DNA of 64,000 nt. Origin: Coffea arabica. Lineage: Eukaryota; Streptophyta; Magnoliopsida; Gentianales; Rubiaceae. Below are positions 61,571 through 64,000 of the stretch, piece after piece; the first letter of the stretch is position 1; the number at the start of each line of letters is the position of its first letter. The position numbers were made by a program, and so were the translations under genes. Location: positions 24,119,557-24,183,556 of the forward strand of contig NC_092320.1 of the NCBI RefSeq assembly GCF_036785885.1. Reading direction: 5' to 3'. The notes below the pieces were generated by a model. It had not been told where the DNA came from and ran no database searches. It was given only the letters and a program-made list of their open reading frames with translations.

Positions 61571-62360
61571 TTTTGCACAATGTTTAATTTGAAAGAATAA
61601 TCAATTATGGATTTTGAAGGTTTGTCTTCTAAGGTTTCAGTTCCTACATTGTTTTACAGATATAATGAGTCAATTTTTTTTTTTAAATCAGTTGCAAAAA
61701 CTTGGATCATATGTTCCATACCATTGACCTCAATTAGAGTTTTACATGATCGAACCGACTTGATCAGTTTCACCGCAATTCGTAAATCAACTGTTTGCAT
61801 TTCTTAGTAGGCTACATGGCAGGTTTTTCCTGTCATCAGTGTTTGTCAATGATTGGTACTCAATTTGCCAAGTTTTGTTCAACAACGAAAAGGAGTCAAA
61901 TTTAGGTACCTATTTCTGGCACATCAAACATATTGACAATAATACTAGATCTCTAAGTACGACCATTATACTTCAAAGGATACCCACGCAGTAGAACTCT
62001 ACACCTTTAGCAATTTCTGTTTTCCACTAAAAGTTAAGCAAAAGATTGAATTTTTGCCTCGAAGAAGATACTTAAGAGTTAAAAATCACATAAAGACAGA
62101 GCCCCAATTCCTAAATTTGCAAGAATTAGAAGTCAAAGTGTGTAATTTGAGACCAGGTAGCAATCTGCCATTATGTAGACATTTCACGAAAATGTCTTTT
62201 TTCTCTAATCAAAGCTATGACCATGTTCCGGGACTAATCTAAATAATTAGTAATACAATGAGAACTATATGTCTAAATGTCTAAACTCACATAAAAGCCA
62301 TAGTACCATACTTTGTTGAATCATCCAACAAAGATTAGTAACATGTGAAGAAGGAGAATA
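61571..62360. other. Sequence flanking the Helitron, nothing recognised
   Basis: Plus-strand open frames at 61607-61807 and 62054-62242 are short and match nothing that I know. Confidence 0.4.
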
Positions 62361-62745
62361 TTTAAAGCATGAATAGTACCAAAACTTCTAACTTGATTCT
62401 TATAAACAATGGAAATAGTAATAATATTATAATATAGGAAATATTATTAATAATTGTAATTGCAATGAAAATGTCAATATTTAAAAAATAAATAATACCG
62501 AAATTTCTAAATTGATTCTTATAAACAATGAAAACAATAATAATATTATAATATTGGGAATATTTTTAATAATGGTAACTACAACGAAAATGTCAATATT
62601 TAAAGAATAAATAGTACCGAAACTTGTAAACAATGGAAACAACAATCATATTATAATATTAGAAATATTATTAATAATTGAAATTACAATGAAAATGTCA
62701 ATATTCAAAGAATAAATAGTACCGAAACTTCTAATTTGATACATA
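62361..62745. repeat. Minisatellite array 2, same unit as array 1
   Basis: Units start CTTATAAACAATGGAAA at about 62399 and 62518 and CTTGTAAACAATGG at 62624, with a partial unit before and after. It has the same internal blocks as array 1. It lies outside the Helitron borders called here, 0.8 kb beyond the 5' end. Confidence 0.85.
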
Positions 62746-63015
62746 AGATTACTGTCCATAAGATTACACCTAAAAAGTATATTAATTTTTAGGTGCCATT
62801 GTCTCATATGTTTTTGCAAGAATTATTTTTTGAATCTATTCCCTTTTTTTTTTGCTCTTTCTCTCGATCATCAATATTTTTGTCTTGCACGATTCCAACT
62901 TTCCACAGCAAAATTACAGCATAATCCAGATTTGAACAGCCCAAGGACATGTAATGCAGTAAGACACAAAATCTGCCAAAAAAAAAAAAGCCAAAACACA
63001 AAAAACGAACCTACC

Positions 63016-63290
63016 CGCTAGTAGTAATATCTTAATGTCAACCTTCAGAACATCTTATTTCAAAAAAATGAAGAAACTCCAAAGATCACAACTCATAATT
63101 AATAGTACTACTATTTTTCGTGATCAGAATTAATAGTACTACAACAATATGCTACCATATTAATAGTTTGGGGTAAAACCAACATAAGTCACATCATGAG
63201 CACAACCCATGATATGATCAGTTTTTCAGCCATAATGTGGGACGTAGTATACTTTTGGGAATTACTCATTATCTTTGTCAAATTTAAAGG
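63016..63290 (+). repeat. Direct repeat, copy 1 (about 275 bp)
   Basis: It starts CGCTAGTAGTAATATC and ends AATTTAAAGG. It is repeated almost exactly from 63727 to the window end, with one A-run length difference. It contains an inner repeat of 'aattaatagtactac'. Confidence 0.95.
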
Positions 63291-63726
63291 GCTATAGTGA
63301 AGCACTTTAAGCATGATCTTCCACCAAAGACTTCTGCAATAAATGCAAACTGCATTCCTTGTTCAGTATAATGTTTCAATTAATTCACATTACCTTACTT
63401 ATATATTTTTTTCAAAAAGAGAATGTTACATTACTCCCTCGTCAATTTCCCCAGCTATTTGTCTCTTAGTCTGGATAGTCACTCGAGGTGACTGGAGAAA
63501 ATATTTTAATCTCCATTTTTGTTCTAAACTTTTAGCGCTTTGTGCGTAGAAATAATAGATTTGTTTTGAGTATTATTACATCTAATTATAATTTCCTTTA
63601 TAATGTATTGTATACACACATCAGATTGTATCTCTTTTTTTTTCCGTTATGCCCACTATTCATAAAACAGTCACGGGACTATTTCATGAAAGAGACATTT
63701 AGGTAGACATTTCATGAAACAGTCAC

Positions 63727-64000
63727 GCTAGTAGTAATATCTTAATGTCAACCTTCAGAACATCTTATTTCAAAAAAATGAAGAAACTCCAAAGATCACA
63801 ACTCATAATTAATAGTACTACTATTTTTCGTGATCAGAATTAATAGTACTACAACAATATGCTACCATATTAATAGTTTGGGGTAAAACCAACATAAGTC
63901 ACATCATGAGCACAACCCATGATATGATCAGTTTTTCAGCCATAATGTGGGACGTAGTATACTTTTGGGAATTACTCATTATCTTTGTCAAATTTAAAGG
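63727..64000 (+). repeat. Direct repeat, copy 2 (cut by the window end)
   Basis: Nearly identical to 63016-63290 at an offset of 710-711 bp. The intervening 436 bp (63291-63726) has no recognisable gene. Confidence 0.95.

Overview
This is plant nuclear DNA, very probably from an asterid dicot. The evidence is AT-rich intergenic sequence, genes with GT-AG introns, a lignin/chlorogenic-acid P450 of the CYP98A family, a phytocystatin, a coiled-coil NLR immune receptor, and a dense mix of plant transposons (Helitrons, large LTRs, hAT, MULE and Stowaway MITEs, SINEs). The P450 looks to me most like Rubiaceae (coffee-type) CYP98A proteins. That is recollection of the family and was not tested by a search.

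Only three ordinary host genes can be supported. (1) A complete three-exon CYP98A gene on the + strand (16938-21228, 508 aa). Three AC-type MYB sites and a TATA box lie upstream, and a long pyrimidine/purine inverted tract lies further upstream. (2) A secreted phytocystatin on the - strand (25796 down to 22159, three inferred exons, 150 aa), convergent with the P450. (3) A single-exon CC-NB-LRR gene on the - strand (33794-30912, 960 aa) with all main NB-ARC motifs. Diverged copies of its upstream sequence lie farther upstream, which suggests lost tandem relatives.

The rest is a layered transposon landscape. 1-3512 is the 3' part of a very long LTR. Two complete solo LTRs of the same family lie at 42512-46685 (+) and 49530-53265 (-), each with a perfect 5-bp target duplication. 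The second splits a tandem array of about 1.09-kb units that carry LINE-type RNase H remnants (47555-54427). 5.4-15.3 kb holds a foldback element, several MULE-type MITEs (one nested in another, with a perfect 9-bp duplication) and a hAT-like element split by a 2-kb Helitron. 27-30 kb holds a Stowaway MITE, a SINE with a perfect 18-bp target duplication and an intact hAT MITE with an 8-bp duplication.

The most notable element is a 6.8-kb Helitron (54797-61570, - strand). Its ends are canonical: 5' TC, and a 3' hairpin plus CTAG inserted between A and T. It carries a PIF1-type helicase remnant and an RPA70-like single-strand-binding gene with many exons. The HUH replication-initiator (Rep) domain has been cut out, leaving the Rep N-terminal segment next to the helicase. 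A 1.9-kb Helitron lies at 37486-39429. I found no convincing wholly new system. The best leads are the Rep-less Helitron with a better-preserved RPA gene, the two minisatellite arrays on either side of its 5' end, the unusually long solo LTR family, and the repeated NLR upstream region.
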